Of a stretch of DNA of 13,246 nt, positions 1 through 6,832 are shown one piece after another (position 1 is the stretch's first letter; each line of letters starts with the position of its first letter). The notes beneath the pieces are model-generated. The model was given only the letters and a program-made list of their open reading frames with translations. It was not told the DNA's origin and did no database searches. The position numbers and the translations under genes are program-made. Source of the DNA: Actinomycetes bacterium (GTDB lineage Bacteria > Actinomycetota > Acidimicrobiia > Acidimicrobiales > RAAP-2); NCBI GenBank assembly GCA_021826255.1, contig JAKBAZ010000020.1, positions 1-13,246 of the forward strand, read 5' to 3'.

Positions 1-1001
1 ACGGGAACAAGGCGCTCTTGAAGGAGGCCGGCATCACCGCGTGTGGCAGCGGCGCGACGACGACCTCGTGCTACCCGAGCGACTGGGCGAAGGCCTGGAC
101 CGCCACCCAGTTCGGCCAGGTGCTGAAGAAGTTGGCGGCTACCAGCTCAATCAAATCCCTCGACAACGGCTACGTGTGGGCGGCCAACATCGCCTACGGC
201 GGTGAGTACGGCGCCTACGGCTTCTTGCCGGTGCTGAACTCGGCGGGTAGCCCGGTGGTGTCGAACAACTCGGCCAACGTCTTGAAGACCCCGAAGGTCT
301 ACACGGCGCTGCAGCAGTTCGCGAGCTGGATGCCCCTCAACGACCAGACCGCCGGTTCGGCGACGAGTGGCGGTGACGGTGGTGCGTTCGCGGCGGGTAA
401 CGAGCCCCTCTTGTGGGGTGGACACTGGCAGCTGCCCTCGTTCATGTCGGGTGCGGTGACCAACAACGGTAAGAACCCGGGCAACGTCGTGGGTATTCCG
501 CTGCCGAACTTCGGTGCCGGAGCCAAGGACGGCGCCGGGTCGAACGTCTGGGAAGTGGGCGCCAACGCGAGCGCCGCGCAGAAGGTGGCCGCGGGGGCGT
601 TCTTGAACCTCGTGTCGAGCACGAAGTTCCAGGACCTCTACACCTACGGCAACGGAACCAAGGCCAACGGTGTGGCCGTCTACGGTGACGGGGCCATCCC
701 CGCCAACCCGGCGGCCGTGGCGAAGGACCCGACCGTCGCGAAGGGTGGCGTGCTCTACTACGCCGCTCAGGCCGAGAACAACGCCTGCCCCGCGGGCAAG
801 GTCCTCTCCACCTGCTTCGCCGTGCCGCGTCCCGTGACCCCGGCGTACCCGGGCATTCAGCAGGCCGTGTCGACGATGTTCAGCTCGCTGTTCACCCAGG
901 GTGCGCAGGGAGCGGTGTCGCTCGGAACCGTGAAGAGCTTGGTGGCGACCGCCGTCGACTCGATTAACAGCTACTACCAGCAGTTCAACAACTTCAAATA
1001 A
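1..1001 (+). CDS. Extracellular sugar-binding protein of an ABC importer (MalE-like), C-terminal part
   Basis: The reading frame is already open at the left edge (first full codon at 3), so the N-terminus, including the expected lipoprotein or Sec signal, is outside the window; 332 residues are visible. The protein would capture a sugar outside the membrane and deliver it to the two permeases encoded next. Support: position directly before MalF/MalG-type permeases, composition rich in Gly, Ala, Ser and Asn with many aromatic residues, a GGHWQLP-like segment, and a C-terminal PRPVTPAYPGIQQAV stretch of the kind seen near the end of MalE-type binding proteins. Four cysteines form two close pairs, one near the visible start (TAC and SCYP) and one near the C-terminus (NACP and STCF), which suggests two disulfide-closed loops. 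The ligand cannot be read from the sequence; an alpha-glucoside is inferred from the GH13 gene downstream. Confidence 0.88.
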   Translation, partial: GNKALLKEAGITACGSGATTTSCYPSDWAKAWTATQFGQVLKKLAATSSIKSLDNGYVWAANIAYGGEYGAYGFLPVLNSAGSPVVSNNSANVLKTPKVYTALQQFASWMPLNDQTAGSATSGGDGGAFAAGNEPLLWGGHWQLPSFMSGAVTNNGKNPGNVVGIPLPNFGAGAKDGAGSNVWEVGANASAAQKVAAGAFLNLVSSTKFQDLYTYGNGTKANGVAVYGDGAIPANPAAVAKDPTVAKGGVLYYAAQAENNACPAGKVLSTCFAVPRPVTPAYPGIQQAVSTMFSSLFTQGAQGAVSLGTVKSLVATAVDSINSYYQQFNNFK

Positions 1002-1017
1002 CGTGAAGTGACCCTCG

Positions 1018-1055
1018 ACGAGGGGGAGAGAGTCCGAGGAGTCTCTCCCCCTCGT
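1018..1055 (+). other. Strong intergenic stem-loop between binding-protein and permease genes
   Basis: Positions 1018-1031 (ACGAGGGGGAGAGA) and 1042-1055 (TCTCTCCCCCTCGT) are perfect inverted complements of 14 bp around a 10-nt loop. CTCGA at 1014-1018 can also pair with TCGAG at 1059-1063, as an outer extension separated by an internal bulge. There is no T-run after it, so it is not a classical intrinsic terminator. In ABC importer operons such structures often protect the 3' end of the binding-protein mRNA or partly stop transcription, so that the binding protein is made in excess over the permeases. That role is inference here. Confidence 0.75.
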
Positions 1056-1070
1056 GGGTCGAGCAATGAA

Positions 1071-1085
1071 CTGACCTCAGGTCAG
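1071..1085. promoter_or_regulatory. 15-nt perfect palindrome upstream of permease start (possible operator or hairpin)
   Basis: CTGACCT-C-AGGTCAG is a perfect 7+1+7 inverted repeat centred on 1078. It lies 6 nt before the Shine-Dalgarno-like GAAGGGG of the first permease gene. As RNA it could form a 6-bp stem with a TCA loop. As DNA it could be a dimer-binding site. It lacks the central CG of typical LacI-family operators, so the local LacI-type regulator is not an obvious partner. Confidence 0.4.
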
Positions 1086-1091
1086 AGCGTT

Positions 1092-1106
1092 GAAGGGGGG
1101 GTTGTG
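1092..1106 (+). promoter_or_regulatory. Ribosome binding site and GTG start of first permease
   Basis: GAAGGGG at 1092-1098 lies 5 nt before GTG at 1104. This pair decides the start. The frame stays open back to a GTG at 1008, but that start would translate through the 14-bp hairpin and has no ribosome site. Confidence 0.7.
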
Positions 1107-2039
1107 GTCACGCTCACATCACCGGTGCCGCAGCGTCGCCGGCGCAAAATCTGGACGGAGAGTCGAGTCGGACTCACGATGTTGATCCCCGGGATCGTCC
1201 TCATCGTGGTGTTCATGTTGATTCCGTTCTTCTACTCGGTGTGGCTCTCACTGCACGTCGAGATCGTCGGGAGCAACATCCCCATTCGTTCGGTGGGACT
1301 GCTCTTCTACCGACACCTCTTCACGGACCCGATTTTCCGGGGCATCTTCCTCAAGAGCCTCGAGAACAACGGTATCTTCGCCCTCGTCGTCGTACCCGTA
1401 CAGACCGGGCTCGCCATGTTCCTCGCGATTCTCGTGAATCGCAACGGTGCCTTCGTCAAGTTTTGCCGCACCACCTTCTTTTTGCCGGTCGTTTTTCCCA
1501 TGGTCCTCACGTCACTCATCTGGAAGGCGATTCTCGCTCCGGGCCCGGCGGGAATGCTGAACGCCGCCTTGCGAGTTGTGACCTTCGGCCACTTCACTCC
1601 CCAGTACTGGCTCGGCAACGTCCACCTCGCGTTACCCAGCATCATCGTGTTGTCGATCTGGCAGGGGACCGGATTCCAGATGGTCATCTTCCTCGCCGGA
1701 CTCCAGGGGATTCCCTCGTCCCACTACGAAGCGGCGCTCATCGACGGAGCGTCGCGCTGGCACCTCTTTCGCGACGTCACTTTGCCCGGACTGCGCAACA
1801 CCACCATCTTCGTGGTGATGGTGACGACGATCTTCTCTCTACAGGTCTTTGACCAGGTCTACTTGTTGACCCAAGGGGGACCCCTTAACGCCACCTCGTC
1901 GGTGATGTACCTCGCAGTGAGTCAGGCGTACGTGGCGAACAACGTGGGTCAGGGCGCCGCCATCTCGGTGGTGTTGTCCTTCATCATCTTGCTCCTCAGT
2001 CTGATTCAGCGTCAGGTGCTTCGAGAGAGGGTGGACTGA
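1104..2039 (+). CDS. Sugar ABC transporter permease, MalF/UgpA type
   Basis: Inner-membrane permease (311 aa) forming half of the translocation channel. A basic N-terminus (QRRRRK, residues 10-15) precedes the first membrane segment at about 24-47, and further hydrophobic segments follow through to the C-terminus. The cytoplasmic EAA loop, EAALIDGAS.W..F..VTLP, begins at residue 209 and is the site where the ATPase docks; it is diagnostic for the binding-protein-dependent transport permease family. Length is normal for the MalF-like permeases of three-gene sugar importers. The stop codon TGA overlaps the next start by one base (TGATG), indicating translational coupling with the second permease. 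The GTG at 1104 is chosen for its ribosome site; an upstream in-frame GTG at 1008 is rejected. The substrate is not determinable from the permease itself. Confidence 0.93.
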   Translation: MVTLTSPVPQRRRRKIWTESRVGLTMLIPGIVLIVVFMLIPFFYSVWLSLHVEIVGSNIPIRSVGLLFYRHLFTDPIFRGIFLKSLENNGIFALVVVPVQTGLAMFLAILVNRNGAFVKFCRTTFFLPVVFPMVLTSLIWKAILAPGPAGMLNAALRVVTFGHFTPQYWLGNVHLALPSIIVLSIWQGTGFQMVIFLAGLQGIPSSHYEAALIDGASRWHLFRDVTLPGLRNTTIFVVMVTTIFSLQVFDQVYLLTQGGPLNATSSVMYLAVSQAYVANNVGQGAAISVVLSFIILLLSLIQRQVLRERVD

Positions 2040-2929
2040 TGAGTACCGTGTCTCTTCCCGCGTCGTCGTCCGCCCCACGTCGCCGGCGTCGGCGGCGTCG
2101 CCACGTACCCTGGGGGGTCTACGCACTACTGGCGATCTTTAGCGTGCTGTTCCTCTTCCCCATTTACTACCTCGTGGTGGGGTCCTTCGAGACGCCGGCC
2201 GACACCCTGAACGGACTTCGAGCGGCCGCACCCTCACATCTCACCTTCGCCAACTACCACTCACTCAGTCAGCAGTTCTTCAGTTCCACCATCACCGGTT
2301 CGCTGCAGGGGTTTTACACCGTCTCCACGCTGGTGTCGCTCATCGTGGTGGTGGGCGGAATGATCGTCAACTCCCTCGCCGGTTACGCCCTGGCTCGCAT
2401 GAAGTTCCGGGGGCGAAAGACCCTTTTGCTCTTGATCATCGTGCTCGTGATCATTCCGTTCCAGGCCATCGCGGTTCCCCTCTACTACATGCTGAGTGGA
2501 CTTCGAAACACGGTGGTCGTTCAGGCCTTGCCTTTCATCGGCAGCGCCTTTTCGGTGTACCTCTTCTACACCTTCTTCCTCAATCTCCCCCCACAACTCG
2601 AAGAGGCCGCCCGCATCGACGGGGCCGGACCGTGGCGCACCTTCTTGCAGATCATCCTGCCGAACGCCAAGCCGGCGTTCGCCTCGGTCGCCATTCTCTC
2701 GTTCATTCAAATCTGGTCGTCCTACCTGTGGCCGTTGATGATGACCTCACAACCCAACGTTTACCCCCTCTCCATCGCCATTGGGAATCTTTTGAAGCAA
2801 CAGTCCACTCCGAACTACGGCGAGATGTTCGCCTTCGGAGTGTTGTTAGTCGTGCCCATGGCCGCCTTCTTCTTGGTCTTCCAGCGCTGGTTCATTCGCT
2901 CGGTGGCGAGCTTGGCGGTGAAGGGATGA
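2039..2929 (+). CDS. Sugar ABC transporter permease, MalG/UgpE type
   Basis: Second channel subunit (296 aa), partner of the preceding permease. The N-terminus is strongly arginine-rich (SAPRRRRRRRRH), fitting a cytoplasmic side before the first membrane helix at about residues 27-47. The EAA loop reads EEAARIDGAGPWRTF...LP starting at residue 188, matching the MalG branch. The C-terminus ends in a typical QRWFIRSVASLAVKG-like segment, with the RxF(I/V)xGxxxGAVKG pattern of MalG proteins partly preserved. The ATG start overlaps the stop of the upstream gene by one base. It is followed after 28 nt by the ATPase gene, so the three transport genes form one transcription unit. Confidence 0.94.
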   Translation: MSTVSLPASSSAPRRRRRRRRHVPWGVYALLAIFSVLFLFPIYYLVVGSFETPADTLNGLRAAAPSHLTFANYHSLSQQFFSSTITGSLQGFYTVSTLVSLIVVVGGMIVNSLAGYALARMKFRGRKTLLLLIIVLVIIPFQAIAVPLYYMLSGLRNTVVVQALPFIGSAFSVYLFYTFFLNLPPQLEEAARIDGAGPWRTFLQIILPNAKPAFASVAILSFIQIWSSYLWPLMMTSQPNVYPLSIAIGNLLKQQSTPNYGEMFAFGVLLVVPMAAFFLVFQRWFIRSVASLAVKG

Positions 2930-2944
2930 CGTCGAATCGACGGA

Positions 2945-2960
2945 AGAGGAGTTGCTCGTG
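2945..2960 (+). promoter_or_regulatory. Ribosome binding site and GTG start of transporter ATPase
   Basis: AGAGGAG at 2945-2951 stands 6 nt before GTG at 2958. An in-frame TTG at 2952 touches the ribosome site and leaves no spacing, so GTG 2958 is the better start; it also gives the usual short MSEIVLRDVSK beginning of the family. Confidence 0.75.
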
Positions 2961-4127
2961 TCCGAAATAGTGCTACGCGATGTGTCGAAGATCTACGACA
3001 ACGGGTACCACGCCATCCACAACATCGACCTCGAGGTGAAAGAGGGCGAGTTCATGGTCGTGGTGGGGCCCTCAGGTTGTGGCAAATCAACGCTGTTGAG
3101 AATGGTGGCGGGTCTCGAGACAATCAGCGACGGAGAGATCAGCATCGGGGGCGAAGTCGTGAACGACCTCACTCCGGGCGAGCGAGACCTCGCCATGGTC
3201 TTTCAGAACTACGCGCTCTATCCCCACATGACCGTGGAGAAGAACATCGGTTACTCCCTGCGGCTACGTAAATTGCCCAAGGAGGAGATCAAGCGTCGAG
3301 TCGCCGAAGCGGCCGAGATTTTGAGTCTCACCGAGTACTTGTCCCAGCGCCCCGGGCGACTCTCGGGAGGACAACGCCAGCGAGTGGCGATGGGTCGAGC
3401 CATCGTGCGTGAGCCTAAGGCCTTCTTGATGGACGAGCCCCTCTCGAACCTCGACGCGAAGTTGAGGGTTCAAATGCGCTCGGAGATCCTCCAGATTCAA
3501 CGGCGCGTCGGTGTCGCCACGCTGTACGTCACGCACGACCAGGTGGAGGCGATGACCATGGGCGACCGTGTGACGGTGCTGCGTGCGGGCGTCCTCCAGC
3601 AGTGCGACACGGCCCAGGCCCTCTACGACCGCCCCCGCAACGTCTTTGTCGCATCCTTCGTGGGCTCACCCTCGATGAACCTGCTGTACGCCGAACTCGG
3701 CCCGGACGGAACGAGTCTGCGCGTGGGGAGCCAGAACCTGGAGGTCCCCGACACTCTCTTTGCCCAACGCCCGAATCTGCGGGCCTACCTCGGGCGCGAA
3801 CTCGTCGTGGGTATCCGACCCGAGGATCTGACGATGGCGGGCGATGGTCAGACTCTCGTCGGGCGCGTGGGCCACATCGAGGCCCTGGGGTCGGAGCTGA
3901 TTGTTCACTTCGGGCTCGACGCGCGCAACTACGTGGTGGAGGATAAGGGCGGTTCGGCCGAGGAGGCCGAGGAACTCCTCGAAGAGACCGCGCTCACCCA
4001 GCACGTCCGAAACGTTGCCCGGGTGGCTCCGCGTAGTTCGGTGGTAACGGGTGACCAGGTTCCGTTCCGGGTCTCGATGGAACGAGCCCACTTCTTCGAC
4101 CTCGCTAGCGGCAACGCCATTTGGTAG
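2958..4127 (+). CDS. Sugar ABC transporter ATPase, MalK/MsmK/UgpC type
   Basis: ATP-binding subunit (389 aa) that dimerises at the cytoplasmic face and powers the two permeases. All nucleotide-binding motifs are present: Walker A GPSGCGKST (37-45), Q-loop near FQNYALYPHM, signature LSGGQ (135-139), Walker B FLMDEP with D159/E160, and switch histidine H193 in VTHDQ. After about residue 235 comes the regulatory TOBE/MalK C-terminal domain, containing the VGIRPEDL motif. An acidic stretch (SAEEAEELLEE, about residues 333-343) is inserted in this domain, similar to insertions in actinobacterial multi-sugar ATPases. Some MsmK-type ATPases serve several importers; here the gene sits inside the operon, which suggests a dedicated one. 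The end overlaps an alternative TTG start of the next gene and is 8 nt before its ATG. Confidence 0.95.
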   Translation: MSEIVLRDVSKIYDNGYHAIHNIDLEVKEGEFMVVVGPSGCGKSTLLRMVAGLETISDGEISIGGEVVNDLTPGERDLAMVFQNYALYPHMTVEKNIGYSLRLRKLPKEEIKRRVAEAAEILSLTEYLSQRPGRLSGGQRQRVAMGRAIVREPKAFLMDEPLSNLDAKLRVQMRSEILQIQRRVGVATLYVTHDQVEAMTMGDRVTVLRAGVLQQCDTAQALYDRPRNVFVASFVGSPSMNLLYAELGPDGTSLRVGSQNLEVPDTLFAQRPNLRAYLGRELVVGIRPEDLTMAGDGQTLVGRVGHIEALGSELIVHFGLDARNYVVEDKGGSAEEAEELLEETALTQHVRNVARVAPRSSVVTGDQVPFRVSMERAHFFDLASGNAIW

Positions 4128-4135
4128 CACCACGC

Positions 4136-5788
4136 ATGACTCTCGCCTCACCCGACCAGAGCCCCGATCTGCTCGTCACCGCGGCTCACGCGACTGACTG
4201 GCGCCATGGGGTCACCTACCAGCTCTACCTACGCAGCTTCGCCGACGGCAACGGTGACGGAGTGGGCGACCTCGCCGGGGCCATCTCCCGCCTCGACTAC
4301 GTCAAGTCCCTGGGGGTCGACTCCGTGTGGGTGTCGCCCTGGTACGTCTCGCCGATGGCCGACGGTGGCTACGACGTGGCTGACTTCTGCGACATCGATC
4401 CCCTCTTTGGCACCCTGGCCGACGCCGACCGGTTCATCGAGGAGTGTCACCGCCGCGACCTACGCGTCATCGTCGACGTCGTCGTCAATCACTGTTCGTC
4501 GGCTCACCCGTGGTTCCTTAATGCTCTGGCGGCCGCCCCGGGGAGCCCCGAGCGCGAGATGTTCTACTTTCGTGACGGTCGGGGTCCTCAGGGTGACGAA
4601 CCACCCACCGACTGGGTCAGCGTCTTCGGGGGTCCGGCGTGGACCCGGGTGAACGACGTCGACGGGCGACCCGGTCAGTGGTACCTGCACCTCTTCGATT
4701 CGGCCCAACCTGATCTCAATTGGCACACTCGCTCTGTCGTGGACGCCTTCGACGAGATCTTCGCCTTCTGGTTCGACCGGGGCGTCGACGGGCTGAGGCT
4801 GGACGCGGTTCCCGCCATTGGTAAAGAGCTCGACTTTCGTGACGCCGGATGTGATCCGCGAGAGCAGTTCAGCCCCGAGACGGCGCCGCCCACGCCCTAC
4901 TGGGACGCGGGAGAAGTTCACCGTGTCGTCCGGCACTGGCGCCAGGTGGCTGACGAGTACTCACCACCCAAGTACCTCGTTGGGGAGATCAACGTCGCGA
5001 CGACGACGGCTCTCGCGCGCTACGTGCGGCCCGACGAACTGCACTCCGTCTTCGCCATGAGTCTGGCCAAGCTGCCGTGGTCCGCACCCCTCTTTCGTGA
5101 GCGCGTCGCCGACCACCTCGACCACTCCCCGGGGAGCGACTCGTGGTTCACCTGGGTCTCGTCCAGCCACGATGAGGTTCGATCCGTTACCCGGCTCGCG
5201 CGAGAGGGCGCCCTCGACGGTGATGCCCGGCTGGGGGCGAGACGAGCTCGAGCGATTCTCTTGATGCTGTTCGCTCTCCCTGGTGGTGCCTGTCTCTACC
5301 AGGGCGACGAACTCGGACTACCCCAGGTGACCGATATTCCTCGCGAACTCTTGGAGGACCCGATCGTGGCGAGAACGGGGGACCCGACGCGGGGTCGCGA
5401 CGGGTGTCGAGTCGCGTTGCCCTGGGAGATGCACGGGCCCTCCTTCGGATTCTCCGAGACGACCCCCCGGGTCCGCCAACCCCGGGAGTGGTCTCGACTC
5501 AGTGTCGAGGCTCAAGAGAACGACCCGACGTCGTTCCTGCAGTTCACCCGACTGGCCATCGCCCTTCGACGTCACGTTCTCGACGACGGGCCGTTCGAGT
5601 GGTTGGAGTGGGGTGACGAGGTGCTCGCTTTTGAGCACGGATCCCTTCGCTGCGTGGTGAACTTCTCCTCCCGCGAGGTGACGCTCGCGGAGCGCCACCG
5701 GGTGATTATTGCGTCGACGGAGTGCGACGGGCTGGTCGTCGCTCCTAACAGCGCGGCGTGGTTCGGCGTCGGTGATGCCGACGCGTAA
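4136..5788 (+). CDS. GH13 alpha-glucosidase / oligo-1,6-glucosidase, cytoplasmic
   Basis: Glycoside hydrolase family 13 enzyme (550 aa from ATG 4136) that would hydrolyse alpha-glucosidic bonds of imported oligosaccharides to release glucose. Conserved regions are intact: region I DVVVNH (114-119), QPDLN (191-195) typical of the alpha-glucosidase/oligo-1,6-glucosidase branch, region II GLRLDAV with nucleophile D223, region III GEIN with acid/base E284, and region IV SSHDE with transition-state residue D346. There is no signal peptide, so it acts inside the cell, consistent with importer genes directly upstream. The ribosome site is weak; expression probably depends on coupling with the ATPase gene 8 nt upstream. 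A TTG at 4121, overlapping the ATPase stop, is an alternative start adding five residues. Whether it prefers alpha-1,4, alpha-1,6, sucrose or trehalose bonds cannot be settled here. Confidence 0.9.
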   Translation: MTLASPDQSPDLLVTAAHATDWRHGVTYQLYLRSFADGNGDGVGDLAGAISRLDYVKSLGVDSVWVSPWYVSPMADGGYDVADFCDIDPLFGTLADADRFIEECHRRDLRVIVDVVVNHCSSAHPWFLNALAAAPGSPEREMFYFRDGRGPQGDEPPTDWVSVFGGPAWTRVNDVDGRPGQWYLHLFDSAQPDLNWHTRSVVDAFDEIFAFWFDRGVDGLRLDAVPAIGKELDFRDAGCDPREQFSPETAPPTPYWDAGEVHRVVRHWRQVADEYSPPKYLVGEINVATTTALARYVRPDELHSVFAMSLAKLPWSAPLFRERVADHLDHSPGSDSWFTWVSSSHDEVRSVTRLAREGALDGDARLGARRARAILLMLFALPGGACLYQGDELGLPQVTDIPRELLEDPIVARTGDPTRGRDGCRVALPWEMHGPSFGFSETTPRVRQPREWSRLSVEAQENDPTSFLQFTRLAIALRRHVLDDGPFEWLEWGDEVLAFEHGSLRCVVNFSSREVTLAERHRVIIASTECDGLVVAPNSAAWFGVGDADA

Positions 5789-5803
5789 TATCGTGCATCC
5801 ATG
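5786..5803 (+). promoter_or_regulatory. Probable leaderless promoter of the LacI-family gene
   Basis: TAATAT at 5786-5791 is a near-consensus -10 box and contains the TAA stop of the glucosidase gene. ATG at 5801 begins 10 nt after the box, so a transcript starting 7-10 nt downstream would have a leader of 0-3 nt. No Shine-Dalgarno sequence precedes the ATG. No convincing -35 box is visible. Confidence 0.5.
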
Positions 5804-6829
5804 ACTGACTCGGGGTCTCCGGTACCAGCGCCCCCGATGAACGCCTCCATTGAGGACGTGGCTCGTCGGGCCGGGGTGTCGGCGGGGACCGTGTCGCGAG
5901 CACTGCGGGGTCTGCCCAACGTCTCAGAGTCCACGCGGGCCCGAGTCATGAGCGCCGCCGCGGAGTTGAACTACACCGTCTCGCCGAGTGCGTCACGTCT
6001 CGCCAGTGGGCGAATGTCGACCATCGGGGTGATTACCCCCTTCGTGTCGCGCTGGTTCTTCGCGCACGTCATTCACGGTATCGAAGAGGTGCTCCAGGCG
6101 GCCCACTTCGACCTGGTGCTCTACATCGACGAGGACGGCACGACGTTCCAGAGTCTTCCGATGCGCCGCAAGGTGGACGGAGTACTCCTCTTGACCCTGC
6201 CCCCCGACAGCCCGGACGTGAGTGGGGTGAGGACTCTGGGAGTGCCGGTGGGATCGCTGCACGTGGACATTGAAGGTTTCTCCAGCGTGCTAATTGACGA
6301 CGTCGGGGGAAGTTCGATGGCCACCGATCACCTCGTCGCGCTCGGACACCACCGCATCGCGATGGTGACTCTCGACCAACACCCCTCGGTGCCCTTTCGC
6401 ACGGGGCGCGATCGCAGCGAGGGGTTCCGTCGCTCCATGGAAGCGGCCGGTCTCGAGGTGAACCCCCACCTTGTCGTCAATGGTGAGTCCACCGTCGAAG
6501 GCGGTATGCGCGCGGGCGCCGAGTTGCTGTCGCGGGCCCCTCGACCGACGGCAATCTTCGTTCAGTCGGACGAGATGGCCATGGGGGTGCTTCACATCAT
6601 TCGTCGAGCTGGTTTGCGCTGTCCCGAGGACATCTCGGTGGTGGGATTTGACGACCACGAACTCTCGAGCGTCTTCGACCTCACGACCGTCGCCCAGCCC
6701 GCGAGAGCCGAGGGGGCCCTGCTCGCCCATCACGTCCTCGATCAGGTTCAGCGAAACGCCCCACCCCAGACCACGACCTTCACGACCCACCTCGTCATTC
6801 GCGGAACGACGGCTCCACCCCAGGGGTAG
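5801..6829 (+). CDS. LacI-family transcriptional regulator
   Basis: Transcription factor of 342 aa, most likely the local repressor of the sugar operon, released by the imported sugar or a derivative. The N-terminal helix-turn-helix is clear (IEDVARRAGVSAGTVSRALRG, residues 17-37), followed by the hinge region (SPSASRLASGRM) and a periplasmic-binding-protein-like effector domain with FVQSDEMAMGVL, DISVVGFDDHEL and the terminal VIRGTTAPP segment. The first 12-15 residues are rich in Pro and Ser and precede the DNA-binding domain; ATG 5837 would give a conventional LacI N-terminus of 330 aa, but ATG 5801 has a well-placed -10 box. It sits 12 nt after the glucosidase gene and may be transcribed both with the operon and from its own promoter. 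Its operators are probably upstream of the binding-protein gene, outside the window. Confidence 0.93.
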   Translation: MTDSGSPVPAPPMNASIEDVARRAGVSAGTVSRALRGLPNVSESTRARVMSAAAELNYTVSPSASRLASGRMSTIGVITPFVSRWFFAHVIHGIEEVLQAAHFDLVLYIDEDGTTFQSLPMRRKVDGVLLLTLPPDSPDVSGVRTLGVPVGSLHVDIEGFSSVLIDDVGGSSMATDHLVALGHHRIAMVTLDQHPSVPFRTGRDRSEGFRRSMEAAGLEVNPHLVVNGESTVEGGMRAGAELLSRAPRPTAIFVQSDEMAMGVLHIIRRAGLRCPEDISVVGFDDHELSSVFDLTTVAQPARAEGALLAHHVLDQVQRNAPPQTTTFTTHLVIRGTTAPPQG

Positions 6830-6832
6830 GGG

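Noticed and set aside
1071..1085. The palindrome as the operator of the local LacI-family regulator.
   Set aside because: LacI-family operators are normally even-length with a central CG. This site has a single central C, so I keep it as an unassigned palindrome.
1008..1103. An upstream GTG extension of the first permease by 32 residues.
   Set aside because: It would be translated through the 14-bp hairpin and the palindrome, has no ribosome site, and gives residues unlike a permease N-terminus. GTG 1104 has a ribosome site.
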